A DNA stretch of 64,000 bases from Plazaster borealis (taxonomy: Eukaryota > Echinodermata > Asteroidea > Forcipulatida > Labidiasteridae). The first letter of the stretch is position 1. Each line of letters opens with the position of its first letter. Under the pieces are notes generated by a model, which was given only the letters and a program-made list of their open reading frames with translations, was not told where the DNA came from and searched no databases. Made by a program: the position numbers and the translations under genes. Of the stretch, positions 38,437 through 48,900 are shown in pieces. Where the stretch lies: positions 21,358,044-21,422,043 of the forward strand of contig CM037460.1 in assembly GCA_021014325.1 (NCBI GenBank), in the 5' to 3' direction.

Positions 38437-39900
38437 GTATTGCTATGATTTTGTATTTAATGTTCAACGTTGGTTTAATGTTATGACGTAATATTCCCGA
38501 AAACCTTTTGCGGTTTCGTCTTTACACTCAGTTCTAAGTACATGGTAAGTTTCAAGTCTGAACTTTTTTTGGTTCATGAGATATGATCGGGTTTTTAAGT
38601 TTGAAACTTTAACTTCCGGTTTCGACTGGAAGTGAAGGTCGAATGGGGTTGTACCTTTTAAAATATTTGTTTAATCGTTAAATCGGCTTTCAGACGATGA
38701 TGTAATGATTATTAATGTACCACGTTTTGTTAATAAGAAATAGTGTTATTAAAATATTTCATTTCAACTTCGGTTTCGACCGGAAGTGAAGGTCACATGG
38801 GGTCACACTATGTGTACGTTTTGTAAAATGCACCAAGAGCTTTCATATGGTGCAAAGATCTTGTAAGTATCATTTATGTTTATCTAGATATGAGTTTTAA
38901 AAACATTATTTTTAAACGTTAACATAATGACGTAATCGATGACTTCATCATCTCGAAAAAGTTGAGGTTTCATCTATACACCAAGGTCTAAGTACATGGT
39001 AAGTTTCAAGTTTATTCAAACTTTACTTTTTGCGAAATCGAGAAAGGTTCAGGCAGAAGACGTGGTTTTCAGCAAAATGGTTCTTTAAAATAAAATTGTC
39101 ACAAGAGGGTGCTGTTGGAGGTAATTACGTCATTAATTTTTTAATTGGAAGGGTCAAACTTTATTTCATACAGAGAGACCATGTCCAAAATCCAGATCAT
39201 GTTTGCTGACCTCAAAACGAGGCCCAGGAATATTTATTTCCACTTGAACTTCTGGTTTTGACCTGAAGTAAAGATCACATGAGGTCACACTTCGTATAAG
39301 ATTTGTACAATGATCTTGTATGTAGCAATTATGGTTCTCAACATATCAGGCGCGGATCCAGGGGGGGCGTGGGGGGCGCACGCCCCCCTTTTTCATATAA
39401 AAAAAAAAAAAAATGAGGGAGAAAAGAAAAAAAGAGGGAGAGAGAGAGAAGGGGGGGGAGAAATGGGGAAGGGAAGATTTTGCTGCTTGGTATATTTTCA
39501 CGCCCCCCCCCCGTTTGGAAAATCCTGGATCCGCCCCTGCATATGATTTTTTAAAAGATATTAAACGTTGATTTAATGTTATGACGTCATCCCCCAAAAC
39601 GCGGTTCCATCTACACACTGAGATCCAAGTAGATGGTATGTTCCAAGTCTGAACCCCTTTTCGTCAATGAATATGAAACTTCTGGTTTCGAGCGGAAGTA
39701 AAGGTCACATGGGGTCACTTTGTGTAAGATTTCTATAACACCTCAAGAACCTTCAGTGGTGCAAAGATCATGTATGTAGTAGGTGGTTCTCCGGATATGA
39801 ATTTTGTAAATAACAATATCGATTTAATGATATAACGTCATCATCCTGAAAAAACCCTTGCGGTTTCATATATACACACTTAACGCAGGTCTAAACTGGA
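38437..39900. repeat. Degenerate ~450-600 bp tandem repeat flanking the array
   Basis: Two motifs recur. GGTTTCGACCGGAAGTGAAGG, in diverged copies followed by TCACATGGGGTCAC, is near 38620, 38771, 39253 and 39672. CTAAGTACATGGTAAGTTTC is near 38534, 38989 and 39624. ATGACGTAAT/ATGACGTCAT is interspersed between them. Order and spacing are irregular, consistent with an old, indel-riddled tandem or with overlapping copies of one dispersed repeat. No gene is seen. A MITE interrupts one copy at 39347-39539. Confidence 0.65.
39347..39539. mobile_element. 193-bp MITE with GGATCCAGG-type ends
   Basis: The ends are CAGGCGCGGATCCAGG and the near-perfect complement CCTGGATCCGCCCCTG. They are flanked by a 5-bp direct repeat CATAT (39342-39346 and 39540-39544). 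The interior is a purine tract with runs of A and G followed by C9, with no coding capacity. A sister copy of the host repeat near 39789 reads GGTTCTCCGGATATGAATTTTG without an insert, which supports a real insertion. I do not assign a superfamily. Confidence 0.8.
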
Positions 39901-40664
39901 AAGCAAAGCAAAGGGAACGAAAACTAGCAGGCTGTTTTTTGAGGCAGCCGAGTGATGGATGCAACCATACAAATCCATTGTCAACATGCACACTAAGTGT
40001 CAATCTTCTCCATCCATCGTTTATGAACTACAATGTTGCTTACACTCATTGTTCCTCTATTGACCCCTTGCAACACTACATGTGGTATTCTGCCTCGCCC
40101 ATCATTTTGGGAGTCAAGTTGCACACAAAAATTACCGTAAGCGTGTAAATGCAGCTTTGCCTACAATGCGCACTGCAGAGTTCAACACATGGGGGACATT
40201 TGTAAGCACAAAGATTTGCTTAGCGGTAAACAGCTTGATAAAATTAGGCCCTGATTATTTGTTACAGTATTGTTGTAATAATTGATCTTTTGAACCTATA
40301 TGAAACTGGTTTTAAAAATATACATATTATAGCACACACAACGAAAAAAGCAAGAAACTGTTACAAAAAGGAATTTTTTCTTTTTACAAAATTACTTTAA
40401 TTTCAATGATCTCACAAAACCATGTAAGAATTTGCTTAAAGCTACCATGTAAACAGCCAAATAAAACTGTATAAACTGTTTTTTAACCCTCGACAATAAT
40501 GGCTTGAATTTATTTGGCTTTGGTATAAATTATTGTGGTAAATTGATTAACATTAAACCCACAAATCAACTGCTTGTCAACAAAAGTAATTATGTGATAT
40601 TGTGTTTCCAAATGATTCAAAGTTCATTAAACTATTCACTAAAAATGCTGTGCTGTATTACGTT
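39900..40664. other. No gene seen
   Basis: AT-rich sequence. The 96-codon plus frame at 39858-40148 and its neighbours show no recognisable protein or splice context. Confidence 0.4.
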
Positions 40665-40880
40665 TGAAACTTCTGAGTTTAAAAACTTGGCTCACAGCTT
40701 GTAAATGAAAACCTGATCATGTAAAATAAAGCAATTATTAACTCTAAGCATCACAAATCTTCCCAAATCGTATTCACAAAGTTTTCCGATTGTGGAGGAT
40801 TGAGGACTGTTGGCCCAAAATAATAAGAATTGCTGATCAATGGACCAGGCATACCAATCTTTTCCAAGTCTAAACAATTT
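40665..40880 (+). repeat. Dispersed repeat, copy A
   Basis: Shares an ordered series of motifs with 41385-41590: TGTAAA.GAAAA.CTGATC, GTGTAAAATAAAG, GTCCGATTACGGAGGATT (TTCCGATTGTGGAGGATT here), GACTGTTGGCCCAAA and CCAATCTTTTCCAAGTC. Its end, AGGCATACCAATC, also resembles the tandem segment at 52908-53110. The two copies are in the same orientation on either side of the 40966-41357 element. Family unknown. Confidence 0.6.
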
Positions 40881-40965
40881 GGTTTTGAGTCAACAAACGA
40901 AATTTAGTCAATTGTTTAATTGTGTACTACAAATAAAAAGTGTTTGTGTTTTGAAGAAAATTTAA

Positions 40966-41357
40966 AGTCTGGTCCCTAGCAAATGTACAACATTGGTAAT
41001 TGTCAAAGATCAGTATCCACACTTGATGTTACCCAACATATACATGAAATAACAAACCTGTGAAAGTTAAAGCTAAATCGGTCTTCGGAGTCATGAGAAA
41101 ACAGCGAAAAAAAAACATGATACATTTTTACTGTTTTCAAACATCGAATTTTATCACCAGTGATAAAGACTCATTGTTTTACTCATTTCCTAAAAACTAT
41201 AGCATTTCAAGCGAAACTATTTCAAGGGATGTTTTCCACCATGACAATCTTTATACCATGTAAGTTATGTGCAAATCTGTGAACATTTATATTTTCAACC
41301 TTATCAATGTGTTGTTGTTTTGTTACACACCCTTTATTGTACCTAGTAAATAGACTT
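40966..41357. mobile_element. Diverged TTAA-type MITE, related to the one at 44115
   Basis: After TTAA (40962-40965), the left part reads ATTGGTAATTGTCAAAG..CAG, then CCCAACATATACATGAAATAACAAACCTGTGAAA. This is the reverse complement, at roughly 80% identity by eye, of the right half of the 44115-44480 element. The right end (TGTACCTAGTAAATAGACTTCAAA) looks like a decayed complement of the left end, so the right boundary is approximate. Confidence 0.55.
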
Positions 41358-41384
41358 CAAAGAGTTTTAAAATGAGAAGCTTCT

Positions 41385-41590
41385 TGGTTTACAGTTTGTA
41401 CATGAAAAATTGAATCGTGTAAAATAAAGAAAACTTACCCTCTCAAATTCTCTGCAGGAAGTTGTCCGATTACGGAGGATTAAAGACTGTTAGCCCAAAT
41501 TTATTATAATTTTCCAATCTTATCCAAGTCCAAAAATTATTTTGTTGAGACCACAGAGTTGAGTATTTTGGAGGATTTAGGAGGAATAAA
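41385..41590 (+). repeat. Dispersed repeat, copy B
   Basis: Second copy of the 40665-40880 sequence, about 720 bp away in the same orientation. See that entry for shared motifs. The region 41594-41987 that follows holds nothing recognisable; the open frames there on both strands look random. Confidence 0.6.
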
Positions 41591-41991
41591 TTATTGAGTA
41601 AGAGTTTGAGTTCTGATGTTTCTCTCTTTTTTACCATTTTGTCCAAAGAGGCAGCAACAAAGTTAAGTATACATAAAGTCCTGTATTCCTCAAAGGAAAA
41701 CTTTCCAGATGCACAAAAAATGAACCCACAAATCCCACAACAAAACAAACGCATTACACAAGGAATCCTACACAAGGAACTATTTAACAATTATTTACAA
41801 GTGATGAACCAAAAGAGTAAAGAAAAACAAAAAAGGAAATATTTACATTAAAGTGTTACATGGCATGAGGCCAGTGGGTTAACGGCCAGTTAAAAAAAGC
41901 TATACACATTCACAAATCTTTCAGAGAACCAAATCTCTCCACGTTAACAAAATATTTGGTATACCAATCATCTTCCAACCCACTATCTTAA

Positions 41992-42376
41992 AGTCATCGT
42001 ACACGTTTGGTAATTGGAGCCTATTGTTTGATTCAAACCTATATAGTTGTAGATATGTACCATAAAACTAACCTGTGAAAATTTCATTCCAAAAGGTGGT
42101 AGCGTTTTTGAGAATTGCTGAAAATCTGGAGCGGTTATGTCTACGCAGGAAGAATAATCTGCATTGGAATACACACTCTGAGAAGCATTACGCGAAACGC
42201 TTCTCAGATTCAAATGTTTTGGGGGATAAAAAGTGATATATTTTTCCATACCCCCAGTACTTCGAAGTGAAAAGTTTCTCAAAATGCATTAGACTATCCA
42301 AAGCTGCTGTACTTCTTACCAAGTAAGTTTTTATTGCCATTAATTATCAGAGTCATTACCAAACGTGTACGATGCC
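41992..42376. mobile_element. 385-bp MITE with TTAA target duplication
   Basis: TTAA flanks both sides (41988-41991 and 42377-42380). The termini are inverted: AGTCATCGTACACGTTTGGT on the left and ATTACCAAACGTGTACGATG on the right. A central 9-bp stem, CTGAGAAGC...GCTTCTCAG, lies near 42178-42207. TTAA duplication is typical of piggyBac and Kolobok-type elements; assignment is inference. It lies downstream of the SF3B3 stop codon, possibly in its 3' UTR, and carries an AATAAA on the minus strand at 42330-42335. Confidence 0.85.
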
Positions 42377-42380
42377 TTAA

Positions 42381-42914
42381 AACCAATACAAGTGAACAAA
42401 GTTTTGTATATTAAAGCATACTTTTAAAAGGTTGAATTATTGTGGGAGATATTGCTATCTGGAATTTTATAATACATCTTATTTTTCTTGCCTTGCAAGA
42501 CAATGGAAAAGCCATGGTAGAAACTGTGCTTTTAAAAATGATCACTAGGTGAATTTACTGTTGCGGGGTTTTAGGACATGCAAGCAGGTAGGCCCTACAT
42601 GTTCTTGAGAACATTACAATGTACTCCAACGCTGGGTGGATCAGGCGCTTGGTCTGCGGAGCATTACTAGATCCATCTGTGAAGAACAAAGTTTTTCGTT
42701 CTATGCTGAAGGAACAAGATATGTAGCATGTCTTTGTTAAACAGTGTTTTATACATTTCTTCTCATAATCAGGGTTTGCCCTTCACTTTTTCTTCCTTTT
42801 TTTTGGAAAGCCGACCTCTTTAAACGGGAGTGCGCTGATGATTCTATGGAAAATACAATGGCGGACCTGACTCTAAACAGCGATTTGCTTGTCAGTAGAG
42901 GAAAGTGGAAATGT
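42381..42914 (-). other. SF3B3 3' flank, likely 3' UTR
   Basis: Sequence downstream of the stop codon. I see no AATAAA or ATTAAA on the minus strand here; only TATAAA-type variants occur (near 42464 and 42747). The first canonical AATAAA is inside the adjacent MITE at 42330-42335. Confidence 0.5.
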
Positions 42915-42959
42915 CTAGAAGGCAAATCTGGTCCTGATATCTTCAAGCTTCTTCGAGAC
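42915..42959 (-). CDS. SF3B3: SF3B3 terminal coding exon w19 (residues 847-860 and stop)
   Basis: Acceptor TTTCCGCAG, then [14 protein letters not shown] and TAG at 42915-42917. The exon was identified from the conserved family C-terminus. The longer plus-strand open frame over the same bases is its antisense. Confidence 0.96.
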   Translation of the reverse strand, partial: VSKKLEDIRTRFAF

Positions 42960-45900
42960 CTGCGGAAAAATAAGAAAAATTACAATTAAAATATCTGCAC
43001 AGATTGTAAGAATCAACACAAAATGGAACAAGAAGAACAAGTTGTGCAATGATGAAAATGATATTCAATTCAGTTATTATTTTAAATATTTATATCTTTG
43101 CAGGCCCGGAATTTTATCATTGAAAGAGCAAGGCCAATTTAATTTTCAAAGGGCATGTTGGGGAAGTCTATTGGAATGTTTTGGAGGTGCACCAAGGCCG
43201 AAATGAAGCAAGACTAAAAAGACCATTCAAATATAGGTGAAGATATCTTCCAATTGTGTAGGAAGCCCAGGTCTATTTCTCTTGCCCCAGCCTGGAAGGG
43301 GGGGGGGAGTTATCAACTTGGACCATAATCTTATTTCCCTTATACCTCGCTGGGGTTCCTGTCTAGTTCATCGGCCACGCTACGCTGCTTACTGGCATCC
43401 ATGGAATTGAACTGCTCACACAGATCACCGTCAATAACATTCTGGGCAAAACAACAAAATAGACAGATAGATTAGTGTACTAAAAAACCACCACAAAGGC
43501 TGAGTTACAAAAAAAAATCATTTCAAAGTAATATACCAGTATTATAAAAAATAATAACAAATTCATATAAAAACATAAGAGAAGGACAATACAATGAGCA
43601 GGAGCAATATACCTGGTTTTGATTTCACAAAGAGCTAAAATTGATCATAGGATGTATATCAATCTTAATTGCTGTAAGCAAAGTGTGATGTCACAATACA
43701 AATCACCATGGCGATACCAACATCTCATCTTAAGATGAACCTTAGTGTTTAGTGAAATCCAGCCCAAGCCAGACAAAAATTGTTTAAACAATTCAACACA
43801 CCTACTTACTCTTAACCAAACAAGCAATAAAATATATATTATTAAAATTTAAACAAAAAAAGCATATCATGAAAACAGTTAACGGGTCAGATAAACACCA
43901 TGTATTACAACAAGTCATATTTTAAGATTCGTTTTTCACATACAAAAATAGTGGTGGCAAAAAACCCACTAATTTACAGGGGCAATATATTTTACCAAGA
44001 TGCAAGAAGAGCCGAATGTAGGCCAGGTTTAGGCCTACATAATACTGTTAATTATATCAGTTGATGTACTGAACTATGCATGCATTTTCCAAACATTGGT
44101 CTTAATTACTTTAAAGGCATCGTACCTGTTTGGTAATTACTCAAAATATATATTAGCATAAAAACTTACTTGGTAACGAGCAACAGAGAGCTGTTGATGG
44201 TATAAAACATTGTGAGAAACGACTCCCTCTGAAGTAACGTAGTTTTTGAGAAAGAGGTAATTTCTCACTAAAATAATAAAAACTTCTTGCAAGAAGTTTT
44301 TATTCCTAACTGAAAGCACACAAATTTGTACAACAAGGGTGTATTTTCTTTCATCATTTTCTTGCAACTTCAATGACCAATTGAGCCCAAATTTTCACAG
44401 GCTTGTTATTTTATGCATATGTTGGGATACACCAAATGAGAACACTGGTCTTTGACAATTACCAAACGTGTACGATGCCTTTAAAGGTTATGCACAAATA
44501 CTGACAGTTGAAAAAAAAAAATCTTAGTTTTAGAAGATGTTACATTTGCATCTGGGGAAGGGTTCTGAGGGTGGGGAAGGGTTCTGGGGGTGGCGGAGGC
44601 TCGTGGGAGTGGGGGAAGGCTTCTAGGGTGGGGGTCAAATATTTACCCATCAGCCTGAAGAAATTCAAACAACAATCTGTGGACTCACCTTAGTTGGGAA
44701 GAAGTAGGACCTAAACGAGATGTGGTCTCGTCCGCATAGAGGCGGGTACTCTGAGCGCATGTGCATCTCAAGATGTTGAAAGAAATCATGGTCCTACAGA
44801 AAGGTAACAATGTTCATGCACTGGTGAGGATAACATCTGTTAAAATTACATAAGCCAAATGCTCCAATGAGGGAACTAACTGTAGTGTTATTGAATGAAT
44901 TCAAAGACCAGTGAAAAAGCTTGGGGACTAGCGTCTATAGTCTGGCCCCTCAATGCACCTAGTGACTAGACAGGCAGCTACCGCGGGCCACATACATGCA
45001 TTTGTGAAGCTGTTTGTGTCACTATGACTTATCACTGTGAGTGTGTGTGTGACCATAGAGAAAGGACCACAGAAGGAGTTTGAACTTCCCGGGCTATAAA
45101 ATTTAATCCAATTACTGTTAACAGACACCCCTGGTATGCCCATTGCCAAAGCACTACGACCGCACGCTGGGACCACTTAATTTAACGACCACAAGCCTCC
45201 TTTGACGCGCCACGTTCGTCGCCGACATTTTAGCTGGTAATCGGTACCTCCTATGCGTTGTACGGTGAAAAACTCAACAGTTCACTGCAGCGATTTCAAA
45301 ATTAAATGTGAACAAGCGAAGCTTTAAGGCATGCGCAGTGTTTATTGGCGACTCGTACATGTGAAGTACCGATGCGCAGTTTCTGTATGTTCCAAGCAGT
45401 ATATTTCAACGTTTGTTCGGCGAAAATCAGCCAAGTTTTCAGTAAATAATGGTCCATTTATGAAAAAATCATTCCTAGGGGATAGGTTATTAAATATGAT
45501 ATTTTCATGAAAATGCATGACCCTGCAAGCTAACGAAATGGTGCATGTTCTTTGTCATGAAATGGGCTTTCTTGTGATGTATGCCTTCACGTTCCCCAGT
45601 GTTACCCAACTGCAAAGAAAGACTTGAAAACCGAGAATATTTTAAGTTTTAACGTGGAAGTGATGGTCAGAATGCAGCACTCGCTGAGTGACAAGTCAAT
45701 GTTTACACTAGCCTAATTGCGGTTGCAAAACCGCAGATCTTATCAGCGCGGCGACGAACATCAGGCGCTTTGAAGTGCTACAAGTTGTAACTCCTTCTGT
45801 GGTCCTTTCTCTATGGTGTGACCACCCAAGCCTTGCAACATACATGCACAAATACCAGTGATATAACTCTTAAACCTTTGCAGTCTTCTTAATACTAAAG

Positions 45901-48900
45901 GTAAAAGTTACTGGAACAGTGTCTTGTCGTAGCTTCAGTATGCATGCAAGAGTAATCACGTAAACATGCAGTGTGTACGCTACTAAAAAATAGCGTACTG
46001 ATCTGGATCTAGTGTCCTGACTTGACGCAGCGATTATGCTATTAATATTTATGCAAATACAGCTTCCACCAAGGGCCGTTACTCCCCCCAAAGTTCTTCT
46101 AAAATTGTTTTATAATATTTACACTCATAAATTAAATACAAAACTACATTCAAGTGGGTTTACAAAATGTATAAGAACGCTTTACAAAAACCCACACTAC
46201 AGCGAGCCTTTCTGGCAAAACCAAGTATTAAGTCTCACCTCATGAGATGTGAATGGCACTAGGATTCCAACTGCCCCAGACAGCGTGGTGTACACCAGCG
46301 ACTCTGAGCCACCAGGGATCAAGGTTGCCTTCTGCAGCGACAGGATGGTATCTCCGATGTGAAAATTGATGATGATTTCAGATTTTTGGGAAGCGCCGCT
46401 GAGGAGACCCCGGTCCCACAGGGCTTTGACTCCGGTCGGATCTTCATCAACGTCATCGTTGGTGCCTTGTATCAGCCGAATCTAAGGGAAGGATTTTACA
46501 ACAGAAATCACCAGTATAAAGTTAGTATTTTGTGCATAAAAACTAAGCTTTGCGGTTAAAAAAATGCACGTAACCATTGCAACGCATCCATCATCGTGCC
46601 CAACAGTTGTAGTTGATAGATGATGGTAGCGATTGTGTAATGTCCAAATGTAATTGTTACTTTTACTTACAACTGAAAGATTTCCAAACTTATCGGCTAC
46701 AGCGACCATGGTAGCGATTGTGTAATGTCCAAATGCAATTGTTACTTTTACTTACAACTGAAATATTTCCAAACTTATCGGCTACAGCGACCGTGTCGTA
46801 GTCCATGCAAGCCATAGCAGTGACCCAGCGAGGATGTGTATCATCAGCGAAGATGACCATCTGGTTCTCATGACGTTTGTACCGTACAAAGTGAAGACTC
46901 TCTTGGACATCGCTGACTATGATCCGCTGACCTGTGGTCTGTATGTTCACTATAAAGTTGGGGATGTGCTAAGGAGTAGAAAAAGTTTGAGAAATATACA
47001 AGATAGATTATATAACACATCTTGCATTAAAATTCTGTCTTGATATTGGTTGAGAACGAGTCACATGATACATGTTTTAACCATCGAATCGCACAAATCA
47101 GGTTGAACTGGTGGTTTCTTGCGCTGCCTTTCACCTCTGTGGACCTCGGTTCAAATCCCACCTCAGACCGATGCCTTGCATGTGGATTGGGTTTTCAGTC
47201 CCCTTCTGGAGGCCTCTATAAAATAGCTGCGTAAGTATTACAAGCAGCTAAGCACAACAAAATCATGCTTACCAAAATGAGGTTACCAGCCGAAATAACA
47301 TGTCACATTCATGAACTATCACTCAGTAACTTTTACTCTGCTTATTTTTTGCTTAGCAGAAAATTGTTCAGCACTATTTTCTGCTTTTAAAAGCAGCTTT
47401 CTGAAATTGCACCCTGATTGCTTTGGTTTTCCTTATTTGAGGTTTTCCTCCCACATCTAAAACCTTAACATTTGTTCATTGTCTCCTATTCATCCTGTTA
47501 TTGGCGTTTGCGCTATTGGGTGTGTAATGAAATAAGTAAATAAAAAAGCTATGTTGATTTGTGGAACTGGGAAAGTCCAAGTGTTTGAGAAAAATTATCT
47601 TGAATATCCGCTTCAAGGCTTTTATTAATTGACTACATGGATTGAAAGGATGAAGGGAAGAAGAAAAAAAAGCTTTGATTTGATTTTAAGTTATTGTTGA
47701 AAACTTACCTTGTTTTCACATTTTCGGAGCATCTTTTTCTTTCCCAAGTCATAGATTCTGAGTAACCTACCAACACCGATTAAGACCCGGCCCTGAAAAG
47801 TGCAGATTGCTGACGGAACATCATCAACTGGAGTCTATCACAAGCACAACAAAAACAAAAACCAAACTTGAACAAAAAAATTATGTTGACTTTGACATTG
47901 TTGCGAAAATGGACCGATCTCGGCAGCAATAGTTCCTTCAACTATTGCAAAATAAATGACTTTTCGATGGCAGACTTTTGTTTTGGGGGTCACTACTTGG
48001 CAGCAGACTTGCCAGGTAAATCCTTTGTTCTCAGTAATGCATGAAGCTCAAAAACTACGAAAAAATGGGAATTTAGTCTGCTACTCCCTAGCATTCCAAA
48101 GACTCTCTTTAGCACATATTTTAGCACAAAAATAAAGGTAAACAAAAATGTCTCATTAACAAATTAATCGTTAACAAATGGGTTTTTATTTTGGATTTCA
48201 ATACATCAAGTGAAGATGATTCCCTGATACAAGGAGGGAGATTATTCCATAGTTTGGGAGCAGCGAACACAAATGCCCGATCACCGAGTGTAGCCTTTGA
48301 TGTTTTTGAAGGGTTGATAAAAATTAAAAATCTCCCCATTCACCCTAGAATACACACCAATTAAACAAATAAGGTGGCAATTTCATACTTTTATGGCGGT
48401 GCCAAGACAAAACCCCACAAACCAACCTCCAGTTGGTACTCATTTCAAATGAATTAAGGAAGGACAAAACAAAGGTGTGATCAATTCCTTAATCTTACTT
48501 TGTGAAGTAATTCAAGTTTCTTGCCGTCCTCTGTGAGCTGGTAAGCGTGGATGAATCCCCCAGAGCAGGTCCTTGGGCTCAGGGTTACATCTTTAGCTGT
48601 GCCCACTAAGACAAAGGTATCATCTCCTCTACTGGCAAACTTACACAGGCAAAGGCTGCAGCAAAACAAGGTAAGAAAAACCAAGCAATCAAACAAGGAT
48701 CCTAACATAAACTTGGTAATTGGCATGGACGTGAATTTTTGCATTGTTTTTCAGTTTTCTTAGACACATAAAACCATTGAAAAACAGTAAACCAGCTAAA
48801 CCACTGAGAAGTTGCATGCCTGAAAATACACAGTCCAAAAATTCCTCCAATTTAATTGGCCTGGGACACTGGTAGGGTTTAAGTAATATACATGTACATG

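Noticed and set aside
39346..39618. 90-codon minus frame with GADPGFSKRGGG and a Ser/Pro/Phe run
   Set aside because: It is the reading of the GGATCC-ended MITE and its purine/pyrimidine tracts.
41594..41851. Overlapping open frames on both strands (85 and 106 codons)
   Set aside because: Low-complexity Lys/Asn/Gln or Phe/Leu/Ser composition, no recognised domain, no conserved splice borders.
42744..42989. Plus-strand open frame with a good pyrimidine tract, at first read as a terminal exon (…[17 protein letters not shown]…)
   Set aside because: The same bases on the minus strand give the conserved SF3B3 C-terminus [14 protein letters not shown] with acceptor and stop. The plus reading is antisense.
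46482..46709. A separate small gene resembling SF3B3 ([14 protein letters not shown]…)
   Set aside because: It is the downstream copy of the 85-bp tandem duplication of the w15 exon end and runs into intron sequence.
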